A stretch of DNA of 64,000 bases, from NCBI GenBank assembly GCA_964352675.1, contig CAYGSN010000001.1, positions 1 through 64,000 of the forward strand. The letters run 5' to 3'. The notes beneath the pieces were generated by a model. It was not told where the DNA came from. It made no database searches and worked only from the letters and a program-made list of their open reading frames with translations. The stretch is from CAYGSN01 sp964352675 (GTDB taxonomy: Bacteria; Pseudomonadota; Alphaproteobacteria; Micavibrionales; Micavibrionaceae). Numbering within the stretch: the stretch's first letter is position 1; each line of letters starts with the position of its first letter. Of this stretch, positions 9,446-17,997 are shown in pieces. The translations under genes were made by a program, and so were the position numbers.

Positions 9446-10810
9446 CTACTCCACATTTGGCAGGGTGGTGACGGCTACGGCATTTTCGACATTGTCCGGT
9501 TGGCCGACCAGAACAGTTGTCATGGAATCTGTATCCAGTATTCGTTTGGCGAGTGCCTGCACGTCTTGCGCGGTGGTTGCCTCGATCGCCTCATTGCGCC
9601 GGTCCAGGTAATCAATCGGCTGACCGTCCATGCGCAGGGAAAGCAGCAATCCGGAAATCCTGTCCGTAGAGGTCAAAGACAGCGGCAGCGCGCCAACCAG
9701 ATAGGATTTCGCATCCTTCAACTCTTTGTCGCTGACTGGTTCTGCTTTCATTTTGTCCCATTCCGCAGAGATCAGTGGCAGCATTTCAGAAACCGCATCA
9801 TTGCGCGTGGATGTGCCGACGCTCAAGCCGTCATAGGCATCCATGTTTGAAAACCCTGTGTAAATCCCATAGGTCAGGCCGCGTTTTTCCCTGATTTCCT
9901 TTGTCAGGCGCGATCCGAACCCGGAAGAGCCCAGGATAAAATTCATCACCTGCGCGGTCTGAAAATCGGGATCAAGGTTATCAATGCCGGGCTGCTGGAT
10001 CTGGATGATGGTCTGCGGAATATCCTTGTCATAAACAAAGGTCTTGCCCTGATTGGATTGCCTCAGCGCAGGCAGGGCAGGGGGGGGCTCAATCTCCGGC
10101 AATGCTCCGAAAACCGCGTCCAGAACGCCGGAAAGCTCTTCTGCTGTAATGTCTCCGGCGGCGCTCACCACAAGGGTGTTTTTGCCGATATAGGTTTTGT
10201 GAAATTCCCGCAGATCCTCAGGCGTAATAGCCTCCAGTCCCGAGAGCGTACCACCGCTGTTCCGGGCATAAGGATGCTCCGCATAGGCGACATCGTTCAT
10301 AATTCGTGCAGCGATCCAGTCGGGGTTTGACAGGGAGGAGCGGATACGCGCCTGATTGGCGGCCCGCATGCGCGCTACCGGGTCTTCATCAAAACGCGGC
10401 GCTGTCAGCGACAGGTTCAGCAATTCATAGGCGCGGCTCTTATTCTCGCTCAGCGTTTTTAAGTTGCCGTAGAAATGATCCCGCCCGGCGGAATAGGACA
10501 GCGAGATGGACAGATCCTGTAATTCTTTCTGAAAGGCGCGATCGTCCAGATCGCCTGCCCCTTCGTCCAGCATATTGGAAACCATGCGCGCAAGCCCCTG
10601 CTTGCCCTCTGGGTCCAGTGCCGTGCCCGCGCCGCGAAAGGCAAAGTCGATCGCGATAATCGGTATGCTGTGATCCTCAACCAGCCAGGCCGTAATACCG
10701 CCGGGGCTGGTGACTTCCTTGATATCCAGAACCGTGTCCGCCGCCTGCGCGGGGGGAGCAAGCGGAAGGATAAACAAGATGCTCAGGCAGGCAATGAAAA
10801 GACTGCGCAT
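9446..10810 (-). CDS. M16-family peptidase-like subunit lacking the zinc motif
   Basis: 454 residues with an N-terminal signal peptide (hydrophobic 5-22, ending PAQAAD). The fold is M16 (pitrilysin/processing peptidase): the C-terminal half has SRLTKEIREKRGLTYGIY, the conserved R/Y pair that contacts substrate. At the position of the HxxEH zinc motif the sequence reads GKQGLARMVSN, so zinc ligands are missing. It is most likely the non-catalytic partner of the upstream M16 protein, as in MPP-alpha/beta-like pairs. Its start overlaps the stop of that gene (TAATG). Probably periplasmic. Confidence 0.88.
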   Translation of the reverse strand: MRSLFIACLSILFILPLAPPAQAADTVLDIKEVTSPGGITAWLVEDHSIPIIAIDFAFRGAGTALDPEGKQGLARMVSNMLDEGAGDLDDRAFQKELQDLSISLSYSAGRDHFYGNLKTLSENKSRAYELLNLSLTAPRFDEDPVARMRAANQARIRSSLSNPDWIAARIMNDVAYAEHPYARNSGGTLSGLEAITPEDLREFHKTYIGKNTLVVSAAGDITAEELSGVLDAVFGALPEIEPPPALPALRQSNQGKTFVYDKDIPQTIIQIQQPGIDNLDPDFQTAQVMNFILGSSGFGSRLTKEIREKRGLTYGIYTGFSNMDAYDGLSVGTSTRNDAVSEMLPLISAEWDKMKAEPVSDKELKDAKSYLVGALPLSLTSTDRISGLLLSLRMDGQPIDYLDRRNEAIEATTAQDVQALAKRILDTDSMTTVLVGQPDNVENAVAVTTLPNVE

Positions 10811-12360
10811 TATTTTTCCTCCGCTTTCTGATCCTTATGATCGCTGCTTTCGGCCGGGAGAAGATAACCGATAACCGGCGGGTTTTTAGACTCGTTATCC
10901 GGGTTTAGCCATATCTTGGCTGCCGCAATAACATCATCCTCTGTAACCTGCGCGATAAACGCGGACCAATATTCAATGTCGTCAATGCCCGAACCGGTGG
11001 CAAGGGCCTGCCCAAAAATCATCGCCGGGCCGCTCAGACTGTCGCGGGCGAACACGGCTGCTGCCTGCAGGCGTTTGATAGCCTCCTGCAATTCACCGTC
11101 TTTCAGCCCGCCGGAAATCAGTTTGCGCAGCTCTTCATCCAGCGCGCGTTCCAGCGTTTCAAGATCCTGTCCCGGCACCGGTGAGGCATAGAGCGAAACC
11201 TCACCGTCATCATACGTTCCGGAGCGGTAAGACATGCCCGCGCTCACGGCGATTTTCTGGTCCGCCACAAGGGATTGGTAGAGCCGGGCGCTGGAGCCGC
11301 CGCCCATAATTTCCTGCAACACGTCCAGCGCCAGCGATGTTTTTGCATCCTGCCGATAGCTGGGCGCGCGGATACTTTTCTGGATCATGGGTTGTTGTAC
11401 TTGTTTGTCCCTGGATACGATGCGCGTTTCTCCTGCCAGGGCGGGAATCTCTGTACGCTGTCTTTGCGGCACCGGGACGGAGGCCAGAGGCCCGTAAATT
11501 TTCTGCGCCAGCTCATAAACCTGTGTGCCGGTGACATCGCCGCTGACCACAAGGATCGCGTTATTCGGACCATACCAGCGATTGTAAAACGTGACCGCGT
11601 CTTCGTAATCCAGTTGGGCCATCTCATGTTCCCACCCCAGGACCGGAATGCCGTAATTGTGATTGGGATACAGCGCCGCATCCAGATGTTCACCCAGCTG
11701 CGCTTGCGGATTGTTGCCCACGCGCTGACGGCGCTCTTCCAGGATGACATCACGCTCCGAACGAACCTCATCGCGCGCGATGTTCAGCCCACGCATCCGC
11801 CCGGCTTCCATCCGCATGACCGTTTCCAGATGGTCCTTGGAAATAGACTGGAAATAGGCCGTGTAATCCTGGCTGGTGAAGGCATTGTCATTGCCGCCCA
11901 AAGCCCGGATAACTTGGGAAAACTCGCCCGGCTTCAGATCACCGGAGCCTTTGAACATTAGATGTTCCAGGAAATGTGCAATGCCCGATACGCCCGGCTG
12001 CTCATCCGCCGCACCCACGCGGTACCAGACCATATGCGTGACAACCGGCACGCGGTGGCTGGGGATGACCACGATCTCTAATCCGTTCTCCAGCGAGAAA
12101 TATTCAGCATGAAATGTTTTTTCAGCTCCGGTCGGTATGGGAAACGCCGCCGGTTTTTGAGAAAGTGACGAAGGTTGGACAGGCCTTTCTGGAGATGTTT
12201 GAGTGCTCTTAGATTCGGCGTGCGGCGCTTCAATAGCGGATGATTGCGGTGATGGTTCCGGCGGCGCCGATAATGGCACATATCCTGAACCCAGCGCCCA
12301 AGCCAGCGCGATCACCGCCAGGATGCCTATGGTGTTGAAAATGGTCTGGAGGAATTTCAT
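10810..12360 (-). CDS. M16-family zinc metallopeptidase, catalytic subunit
   Basis: 516 residues. An N-terminal hydrophobic segment (8-30) acts as anchor or signal, followed by a Pro/Ser-rich linker (31-75) and the peptidase domain with the inverted zinc motif HFLEH (129-133) and the downstream ERDVILEERRQR glutamate region. The C-terminal half carries SSARLYQSLV. It is predicted to be a periplasmic or membrane-tethered protease that pairs with the downstream inactive M16 protein. The start overlaps the DUF3035 gene stop (ATGA). The order lspA, DUF3035, M16, M16 is common in alphaproteobacteria. Confidence 0.92.
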   Translation of the reverse strand: MKFLQTIFNTIGILAVIALAWALGSGYVPLSAPPEPSPQSSAIEAPHAESKSTQTSPERPVQPSSLSQKPAAFPIPTGAEKTFHAEYFSLENGLEIVVIPSHRVPVVTHMVWYRVGAADEQPGVSGIAHFLEHLMFKGSGDLKPGEFSQVIRALGGNDNAFTSQDYTAYFQSISKDHLETVMRMEAGRMRGLNIARDEVRSERDVILEERRQRVGNNPQAQLGEHLDAALYPNHNYGIPVLGWEHEMAQLDYEDAVTFYNRWYGPNNAILVVSGDVTGTQVYELAQKIYGPLASVPVPQRQRTEIPALAGETRIVSRDKQVQQPMIQKSIRAPSYRQDAKTSLALDVLQEIMGGGSSARLYQSLVADQKIAVSAGMSYRSGTYDDGEVSLYASPVPGQDLETLERALDEELRKLISGGLKDGELQEAIKRLQAAAVFARDSLSGPAMIFGQALATGSGIDDIEYWSAFIAQVTEDDVIAAAKIWLNPDNESKNPPVIGYLLPAESSDHKDQKAEEK

Positions 12361-12893
12361 TCTTCCTCAATCGTTGGCGTTTCCCCTTCGCTCAGGGGCT
12401 TTCCTTCTTCCTGATTTTTACGCAGACGCTCCGCTTCCGCTTCGGCATCGACCAGGGTGGCGGGCGGCTCAACGTCGTCTTTACCGATATTCAAAAGTTT
12501 TTTAACCGCCGGACGGTCTTGCTCTGCCATCACACGGGTTTCGCGGTCTACCGCGCTGCGGATATTCGGGTCCACGGCATCCGCCCCGGCTTTTTGCAAC
12601 AGGATGCTGTCTTCCCCTCGGGCCGTGTTTTGCGGTCGCACCTCTTCCAGTCCGAACACGGCCTGACGCGCCTGTTGGTCCGTGGCCTGCTCCTGCGGTC
12701 TTGGCGCTCCCGGCTCTGGCGGGCGCAGGGTATAATCTGGCGGCAGTTCAAGCGGCGCGCGCTTGACCACGGCAAATTCATCAGGGGCTTCCCGGGTTAG
12801 CCCCAGTGTCTCTTTTGTGCCCGAACATCCCGCCAGCAAGAGGAGTGCAGCACAGCTTAAGAAAATAGGATTCAATCTCTTCATAAAGCGCAT
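12357..12893 (-). CDS. DUF3035-family lipoprotein
   Basis: 178 residues. The signal peptide ends in the lipobox LLAGC (cysteine near 23), so it is a substrate for the LspA encoded just upstream. The mature part begins SGTKETLGLTREAPDEFAVVKRAPL followed by LPPDYTLRPPEPG, the characteristic DUF3035 signature of alphaproteobacteria. The rest is charged and acidic at the C-terminus. Function unknown. An alternative start three codons downstream (MKRLNP) is possible. It is in one operon with lspA and the M16 pair. Confidence 0.85.
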   Translation of the reverse strand: MRFMKRLNPIFLSCAALLLLAGCSGTKETLGLTREAPDEFAVVKRAPLELPPDYTLRPPEPGAPRPQEQATDQQARQAVFGLEEVRPQNTARGEDSILLQKAGADAVDPNIRSAVDRETRVMAEQDRPAVKKLLNIGKDDVEPPATLVDAEAEAERLRKNQEEGKPLSEGETPTIEEE

Positions 12894-12938
12894 GGTAGGA
12901 GGTTTCTGTTAAAAAATGAATACAAAACTTAATCTTTT

Positions 12939-13430
12939 TTACGGATCGTTCACATCTGTCTTTTTATCTAGAAATATAGAGTGAAAAATCAGGGTGAAAA
13001 CCCCTATGACAACGGCGCTGTCTGCGATGTTAAAGGCCGGCCAGTGATGCCCCATAAGGTGAAAGTCCAGAAAATCATATACTGCGCCGTGCAGGATGCG
13101 GTCGATGATATTGCCCACCGCCCCGCCGATCACCAGCGCCAGTGCTGCTGCCTGGATCCTGCTGCGCGTCTGGAAAAGCCACATCAGAAACCATATTGCT
13201 ATAACGGAGCTGATTGCAATCAGGACATAAGCCCCATAGGCGCTGTCCTCGTTAAACAGGCCGAAGCTGACTCCCCGGTTCCATACCACGACCAGATTGA
13301 AAAACGGCAGAATTTCAATGCTGTTAGGGATGGTGCCCATGAACCCCATCACCCAGTATTTACTAAACTGGTCTGCGGCCATGACAGCCAAGGCTAAAAA
13401 TAGATACAGAAATCGCTGCTTAACAGCCAT
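12939..13430 (-). CDS. lspA: Lipoprotein signal peptidase (signal peptidase II)
   Basis: 163 residues, four membrane helices. The catalytic aspartate motifs are present: GNIIDR (near 106-111) and FNIADS (133-138), plus the QFSKYW and NRGVSFG motifs. It cleaves the prolipoprotein signal peptide ahead of the lipidated cysteine in the inner membrane. Only four bases separate it from the DoxX gene upstream, so lspA is probably co-transcribed with the bufferin module. In many alphaproteobacteria lspA instead follows ileS, which here lies about 8 kb away on the other strand. Confidence 0.96.
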   Translation of the reverse strand: MAVKQRFLYLFLALAVMAADQFSKYWVMGFMGTIPNSIEILPFFNLVVVWNRGVSFGLFNEDSAYGAYVLIAISSVIAIWFLMWLFQTRSRIQAAALALVIGGAVGNIIDRILHGAVYDFLDFHLMGHHWPAFNIADSAVVIGVFTLIFHSIFLDKKTDVNDP

Positions 13431-13434
13431 GGGC

Positions 13435-13914
13435 TTAATCCTTTCGAATAAATTTCAGAAGCAGATGGTCGAGGGACAGCACTCCCGGTCCCTTGATGAA
13501 AATCATGCCTGCCAAAAAGGCCCAGAGAATATGGTCGGGAAAATGCCCGTAAGTGAATTCAATCACGGCTGTCATGATTAATAAGCCGGCCGCTCCAAAA
13601 CGCGCAAATAGCCCCAGCGTGACTAGGACGGGCAAGAGCAATTCTCCGCCCAGTGTGGCGTAGGCCGCCGTAGCAGGGTCAAGTCCTGGAACGGGATGCT
13701 CCAGTTCAAACAAAAAAATTTGATTTTCAAAAGTACCGTTCGCCCAGTCGTTGAAGCGAGTCAGTCCAGATTTAAAGAAAACATAGGCCAGGTACAACCT
13801 TGCCGTCAGATCGAAAAGAGGTGCGCCGACTTTATGCGCCAGGAGCCGGAGCGGTTCAATTCCGTTGTCAATCTTAAGTGCCAAGCTCATCAGTTCATTC
13901 CATTGTTTTATCAA
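13435..13914 (-). CDS. DoxX-family membrane protein of the bufferin operon (BufD-like)
   Basis: 159 residues with four hydrophobic segments, including LTARLYLAYVFFKSGLTRFNDW near the N-terminus and GAAGLLIMTAVIEFTYG, the DoxX pattern. DoxX proteins are membrane redox-associated proteins, and one is the fourth member (BufD) of characterised bufferin operons. Here it follows bufC by 15 bases and precedes lspA by four. Its exact role in copper sequestration is not established. Confidence 0.82.
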   Translation of the reverse strand: MIKQWNELMSLALKIDNGIEPLRLLAHKVGAPLFDLTARLYLAYVFFKSGLTRFNDWANGTFENQIFLFELEHPVPGLDPATAAYATLGGELLLPVLVTLGLFARFGAAGLLIMTAVIEFTYGHFPDHILWAFLAGMIFIKGPGVLSLDHLLLKFIRKD

Positions 13915-13929
13915 GCCCTTATTCGTAGC

Positions 13930-14715
13930 CTATGGGGTAAAAGTTTCAAGGCTTAAGTGGATTTGCAGAAAGGATTGCACATTAAAATCGGGATAGGTGT
14001 TCAAGGTGGTTTCTAGTGCTTGTCCCAGTGTTTTACCCTTTTGAAGGGCGCTCAGCATAAAAAATTCATTGTCTTTCAACGTGATAATCTCAGTATCCAG
14101 TTCAGGGCGGTAGATCAAAAGCTTTGCGCCGCCGGATTGCAAATCAATCTTTTCATCATCCGCCCGCTCTGTTTTCTCACAAAATTCTTTAATTGCCTGC
14201 AGCGGATAAGGAGATTGAAGAAGTGTCGCCGATTGCCTTAGATTTAAAGCCTTTTTATGCAGTTCTTCAGGAGGGATTGCAGCCAGATCCTGCGCACTGA
14301 ACGGCTCATCATCCGGCGCGTAATAGGCGGCATTCATGGCCAGCTCAAACCGCGCCACATCCGGCAGATAGGGCAGGGTTCTGGCCAGCTCAAAATCCGC
14401 GATAAAATTATCAAAACCGGCGCCATAAAGGTTGAGGCATCCTTGTTCCGGCGGCTGTTCCAAGACAAAGCTCCGCGCCATCAGTTCCAAAAACTCCCGC
14501 CCGACCAGTGCTTCGATGATGGGGAAGCTGGCGCAGATCACATCTGTCAGACTGCCAACAATATTATTGCGGTAAATTTTTAGCCGTGCGGATAGGCGGT
14601 CTGTTTCAAGAGCGTTGCTCACACCCTCTGGCGGTGTATTCACCGCATCGGGGTGATCAAGCATCAGATCGCGAAAGCTGGTTTGAAATTCATTCAGCGG
14701 CATTTGCAACACCAT
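13930..14715 (-). CDS. bufC: BufC/HvfC-like partner protein (DUF2063)
   Basis: About 261 residues matching DUF2063: LNEFQTSFRDLML at the N-terminus, RLKIYRNNIVGSL, LNLYGAGFDNFI and LPYLPDVARFELAMNAAYYA. DUF2063 proteins are the partner that binds the MNIO enzyme and precursor in bufferin-type RiPP systems. The start is uncertain: ATG at 14715 has GGAG four bases upstream; ATG at 14703 gives the tidier family N-terminus; a further one lies at 14736. All overlap the end of bufB, implying coupled translation. Confidence 0.85.
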   Translation of the reverse strand: MVLQMPLNEFQTSFRDLMLDHPDAVNTPPEGVSNALETDRLSARLKIYRNNIVGSLTDVICASFPIIEALVGREFLELMARSFVLEQPPEQGCLNLYGAGFDNFIADFELARTLPYLPDVARFELAMNAAYYAPDDEPFSAQDLAAIPPEELHKKALNLRQSATLLQSPYPLQAIKEFCEKTERADDEKIDLQSGGAKLLIYRPELDTEIITLKDNEFFMLSALQKGKTLGQALETTLNTYPDFNVQSFLQIHLSLETFTP

Positions 14716-15607
14716 ATTGCTCCAGGTGTTGGACAATCACCCCCCTCGCTTTATCGGCTTCTGCTACCAGCGTGTCCAGCGCCGGAAAATCTTGATCCCA
14801 TTCAATGAGCGTCGGGGTAGCACCAAAGCGCTGCACGGCCTCTTCATACAAATTCCAAACATCACCTTTAACGGGCCGGTTATGCGTATCAATCAAGATC
14901 ACCTGCCCCCCTGCCTCGGCCTCCGTATGTCCGGCCAGATGCATCTCGCCCACATGCGCAGTCTTGATGGTCGCAATATAATCCCGTGCGTCATAGCCGT
15001 GATTAACGGCCTGCACATAGATATTGTTGATGTCGAGTAAGATTTTACAACCCGCCTTTTCGGCTAGGGCATTCATAAATTCGGCCTCGTCCATTTCGTT
15101 TTCTTTAAAAGAGATATAGGTCGATGGGTTTTCAATCAGCATCTGGAGACCAAAATAATCCTGTGTCCGTGACACATTATCGGCCAGGCGGTTTAAACTC
15201 TCTGTTGTGTAAGGCAAAGGCAGTAAATCATTCAAATGCGCATTGCCGCTGGCGCTCCAACTGGCATGATCGGAAATATGGAAGGGTTCATAAATATCGA
15301 TCAGCTCTTTAAATTGTTTGAGATGGTCTTCATTAACGGGCTGGTCTGAGCCTAGGGATAGGCCGACCGCATGAAAGCTGAGCTGGAATTTCTCCCGCGC
15401 TTTGGTCAAAAAATGGCGGTGTGCGCCACCCCCAAAATAATTCTCCGGGTGAACTTCGATCCACCCAATATTCAAATCAGTTTCAAGGATATCTTTATAG
15501 TAGGGATGCCTGAGGCCAATCCCCACCGGCTCATCGGGTGATGCGGCCGGTGGGAAGAGGTTATATTCGGCTTTAGCCGTGGTCTTCATCGTGCTGGTCT
15601 TCGCCAT
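14690..15607 (-). CDS. bufB: MNIO-family (DUF692) oxidase, bufferin maturase BufB
   Basis: Up to 305 residues, TIM-barrel DUF692. Metal-ligand motifs are visible: EVHPEN (51-56), SFHAVG (77-82), ISDHASW (111-117), IENPS (158-162), DINNIYV (192-198), HLAGH (223-227) and DTHNRP (240-245). Multinuclear non-heme iron oxidases of this family (MbnB, BufB/HvfB) convert cysteines of a precursor peptide to copper-binding thiooxazole-type heterocycles. Lying between a DUF2282 precursor and a DUF2063 partner makes this function very likely. ATG 15607 or 15589 could start it; both overlap bufA. Confidence 0.92.
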   Translation of the reverse strand: MAKTSTMKTTAKAEYNLFPPAASPDEPVGIGLRHPYYKDILETDLNIGWIEVHPENYFGGGAHRHFLTKAREKFQLSFHAVGLSLGSDQPVNEDHLKQFKELIDIYEPFHISDHASWSASGNAHLNDLLPLPYTTESLNRLADNVSRTQDYFGLQMLIENPSTYISFKENEMDEAEFMNALAEKAGCKILLDINNIYVQAVNHGYDARDYIATIKTAHVGEMHLAGHTEAEAGGQVILIDTHNRPVKGDVWNLYEEAVQRFGATPTLIEWDQDFPALDTLVAEADKARGVIVQHLEQYGVANAAE

Positions 15608-15881
15608 GCTCGTCTGTCATTGTTCCCAGATGACCGCCAACCAGCTTTTCACAAAGACCCGCAGGAACGGCGACCCACTCACCGGCATCGCCGTCAACAG
15701 TGGCCTGCCCGGCACAAGAATGGGACTTGGAGGCGTTCGCACAGTCATTGTGACCAGCTTTTACAACGCCATAGCATTTTTCTTTACCGGCATCCATTGC
15801 GTTGGCCGCATGAATTCCACCAGCAACAGTCAAGGCAACAGCACTTGCCAGTAATGTATTTACAGTTTTTTTTGATACCAT
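15573..15881 (-). CDS. bufA1: Bufferin precursor BufA1 (DUF2282), copper-sequestering RiPP
   Basis: 102 residues. A Sec signal peptide (1-28, ending IHAANA) is followed by the DUF2282 core with four cysteines at 36, 47, 56 and 77 in the family pattern KCYGVVKAG, NDCAN, HSCAG and VPAGLCEK. Bufferins are long RiPP peptides whose core cysteines are modified by BufB, then exported to the periplasm to bind excess copper. An AGGAG ribosome site lies nine bases before the ATG. The C-terminus (87-102) is an unusual acidic, histidine-containing tail with four histidines. It is the first gene of the buf operon. Confidence 0.93.
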   Translation of the reverse strand: MVSKKTVNTLLASAVALTVAGGIHAANAMDAGKEKCYGVVKAGHNDCANASKSHSCAGQATVDGDAGEWVAVPAGLCEKLVGGHLGTMTDEHGEDQHDEDHG

Positions 15882-15962
15882 AATGTGTTTCTCCTGATTC
15901 TATGGTTGTTTTTTTCAATACGCAGCTATTGCAGCCCAAAGTAAGCTGCAAACGTATCTCTA

Positions 15963-15989
15963 TTCGAAAGACGTGATTGGAATCGTTAC
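15963..15989 (-). promoter_or_regulatory. Candidate ECF sigma factor promoter of the buf operon
   Basis: On the minus strand GTAACG (15989-15984) is followed after 17 bases by CGAA (15966-15963). This closely resembles the GTAACC-N16-CGAA promoter I recall for the Caulobacter ECF factor SigF, which controls metal-stress and bufferin genes there. It lies about 80 bases upstream of the bufA start codon and points into the operon. The match is not perfect (last base of the -35, spacer one longer), and no ECF sigma gene is in the window. Confidence 0.5.
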
Positions 15990-16059
15990 ACGTTTTTTAA
16001 ATAAAAGAATAGAGGGGACGTTTCCTTTGTATGTCTTTTTCTCTATATAAAGGGATGTG

Positions 16060-16977
16060 ATGAAAATAATTAAGACCCTGCAGGCTATTGGTGCCGGTGA
16101 AAAAAGTGCGGTCATTGCGATCGGCAATTTTGATGGTGTGCATCGCGGCCATCAGGCGCTGTTGCAAAAAGCCAAAGACAAGTCGCAGGAACTGGGCAAG
16201 CCGTTCGGCGTTCTCACCTTTGAGCCGCACCCCAAGATGCTGTTCCGTCCAGACGATCCGCCTGCGCGCATAACACCACCGGATGTCAAAGCCTGGCGGA
16301 TTCGGGAGTTCGGGGTGGAGGCTCTGTTTTCTCTGCCGTTTGACTGGGAATTCGCCAGCCAAACAGCAGAGGAGTTTATTCAAAATATCCTGAAAGACGG
16401 CATTGCCGCCTCACACGTTGTGGTTGGTTATGACTTTTGTTTCGGGCAGATGCGCAAAGGCGCGCCGGAGGATATTGAAAGCTCTGGTATCCCTACCTCA
16501 ATCATTAAAAAAATTGAAGATGAAAGCGGGGAAGCACTCTCCTCCAGCCGTGTGCGCCAGGCCCTGCGCCATGGGAAGATCCAGGAAGCCAACGAAATCC
16601 TCGGCTGGGACTGGGAAATTTGGGGTGATGTGGTTAAGGGAGATCAGCGCGGGCGCGAGCTTGGCTATCCCACTGCCAATATCGCGCTGGGGGATGCTGT
16701 GCATCCGGCCTATGGTATTTATGCCGCGCGGGTTCAGATTGAGGGTGAGGATGAATGGCGTGGCGCGGCTGTGAATGTAGGAATTCGCCCGATGTTTGAG
16801 GTGCCTATAGCTCAGGTCGAGGCGTTCATTTTTGATTTCGACCAGGAAATTTACGGCAAAACCTTGCGCGTGAAGCTTGTGCAGCGTCTGCGCAGCGAAG
16901 CCAAATTTGACAGTCTTGGGGCCCTGATCGCCCAAATGGATGAGGATTGCGAAAAGGCGCGGGATATTCTTGTCTGA
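16060..16977 (+). CDS. ribF: Bifunctional riboflavin kinase/FAD synthetase
   Basis: 305 residues. The N-terminal FAD synthetase domain has the nucleotidyltransferase motif IGNFDGVHRGHQALL (about 24-38) and later SSSRVRQAL; the C-terminal flavokinase domain has GRELGYPTANIAL and the NVGIRPMF region. It converts riboflavin to FMN and then FAD. The ATG at 16060 follows AGGG at a good distance; a GTG immediately before it (16057) is an alternative. It is divergent from the buf operon. In many proteobacteria ribF precedes ileS; here two transporters intervene. I saw no FMN riboswitch upstream. Confidence 0.95.
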   Translation: MKIIKTLQAIGAGEKSAVIAIGNFDGVHRGHQALLQKAKDKSQELGKPFGVLTFEPHPKMLFRPDDPPARITPPDVKAWRIREFGVEALFSLPFDWEFASQTAEEFIQNILKDGIAASHVVVGYDFCFGQMRKGAPEDIESSGIPTSIIKKIEDESGEALSSSRVRQALRHGKIQEANEILGWDWEIWGDVVKGDQRGRELGYPTANIALGDAVHPAYGIYAARVQIEGEDEWRGAAVNVGIRPMFEVPIAQVEAFIFDFDQEIYGKTLRVKLVQRLRSEAKFDSLGALIAQMDEDCEKARDILV

Positions 16978-16983
16978 AGAGTT

Positions 16984-17059
16984 ATTGCGAGGAGGCCTTC
17001 GGGCCGACGCGGCAATCTACTGCCAAAACCAAAATGGATTGCTTCGCTTCGCTCGCAAT
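16984..17059. repeat. Palindromic interspersed repeat, copy 1
   Basis: A 76-base imperfect palindrome between ribF and the first AEC gene. The outer arms are ATTGCGAG and CTCGCAAT; inside lie GGCAATCTA on one side and TGGATTGC on the other. The same two-arm layout recurs at 39499-39570. The left arm here matches the reverse complement of the right arm there apart from a 5-base gap and a few substitutions, and the other arm also corresponds. It could form a strong hairpin in RNA. Confidence 0.8.
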
Positions 17060-17073
17060 GACAAGATGAATAA

Positions 17074-17994
17074 ATGATCCTGTTCCTGAGCCTTTTCATT
17101 AACTTGTTGCCGCTTTACGCCCTGATCGGCATTGGTTATCTGGCGGGAAAATTCTGGGAGATTGATCGCTATACGCTGGCCAATCTGGCTGTGTATGTCT
17201 GCGGGCCGATTGTGATTTTCGGCTTCATCGCCCAGCTGCAGCTGCAGCTCAGCTATGCTGCCCTGCCCTTCATCGCTTTCGCCATTCTCGTGATTACCGG
17301 GTTTGTGTTTTACAATCTCGGCCAGACGGTCTACCCGGATAACCGCGCCAATTTGCTGGCGATGTGCGCCTCTCACGGCAATACGGGATATTTCGGCTTG
17401 CCGCTGGTTTTGATCCTGTTCAGCGCCGAATGGGTGGCGCTGTATATGTTCATGTTGCTGGCTGCCGCGATTTACGAAGGCACGGTGTCGTATTATTTCG
17501 CCGCGCGCGGGAAGTTCAGTGTGCGCGAAAGCGTCGAGCGGCTTTCCAAATTCCCTGTCATCTATGCGGTGCTGGCCGGGCTGGCCGTAAATCTTGCCGG
17601 TTGGGGCGGTGATCTGCCGCCGCTTTTCCTCACCTATTGGGTCTATTTCAAAGGGGCCTATGTCGTTGTCGGGATGATGGTGATCGGCACTGCACTGTCC
17701 CGTGTTCCGCGTCTGGTGATTTCCTGGCGGTTTCTGGGCCTGTCCTTTGCCGGGAAGTTTTTCTTCAGTCCCGGCCTGGTGATGTGTTTTGTGCTGCTGG
17801 ATAATCTGGCGCTACATCTCTATTCCGTAGAGGTGCACAAACTTCTGCTGATCCTCTCTCTCGTACCCCCCGGTGCCAATATCGTAGCCTTTGCAACGCA
17901 GATGGATATTCGCCCGGACAAGGCCGCCACGACCGTATTGCTCGGCACCGTCTTTGCACTGTTCTATATCCCGCTTGTCTTTATGGTGCTCTGA
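17074..17994 (+). CDS. AEC-family (auxin efflux carrier-like) transporter
   Basis: 306 residues with about ten membrane helices. Family features include the N-terminal LLPLYALIGIGYLAGK segment, the central NTGYFGLPLVL motif and the C-terminal PPGANIVAFA motif, which resembles the AEC consensus for the second repeat. AEC transporters export small organic acids or related anions across the inner membrane; the substrate here is unknown. It is followed after three bases by a paralogue. Confidence 0.88.
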   Translation: MILFLSLFINLLPLYALIGIGYLAGKFWEIDRYTLANLAVYVCGPIVIFGFIAQLQLQLSYAALPFIAFAILVITGFVFYNLGQTVYPDNRANLLAMCASHGNTGYFGLPLVLILFSAEWVALYMFMLLAAAIYEGTVSYYFAARGKFSVRESVERLSKFPVIYAVLAGLAVNLAGWGGDLPPLFLTYWVYFKGAYVVVGMMVIGTALSRVPRLVISWRFLGLSFAGKFFFSPGLVMCFVLLDNLALHLYSVEVHKLLLILSLVPPGANIVAFATQMDIRPDKAATTVLLGTVFALFYIPLVFMVL

Positions 17995-17997
17995 GAC

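Noticed and set aside
15882..16059. FMN riboswitch upstream of ribF
   Set aside because: The conserved AGGGxxxAGTGxxxGT-type core blocks are not present; only short AT-rich promoter-like sequence and the ECF match on the other strand were seen.
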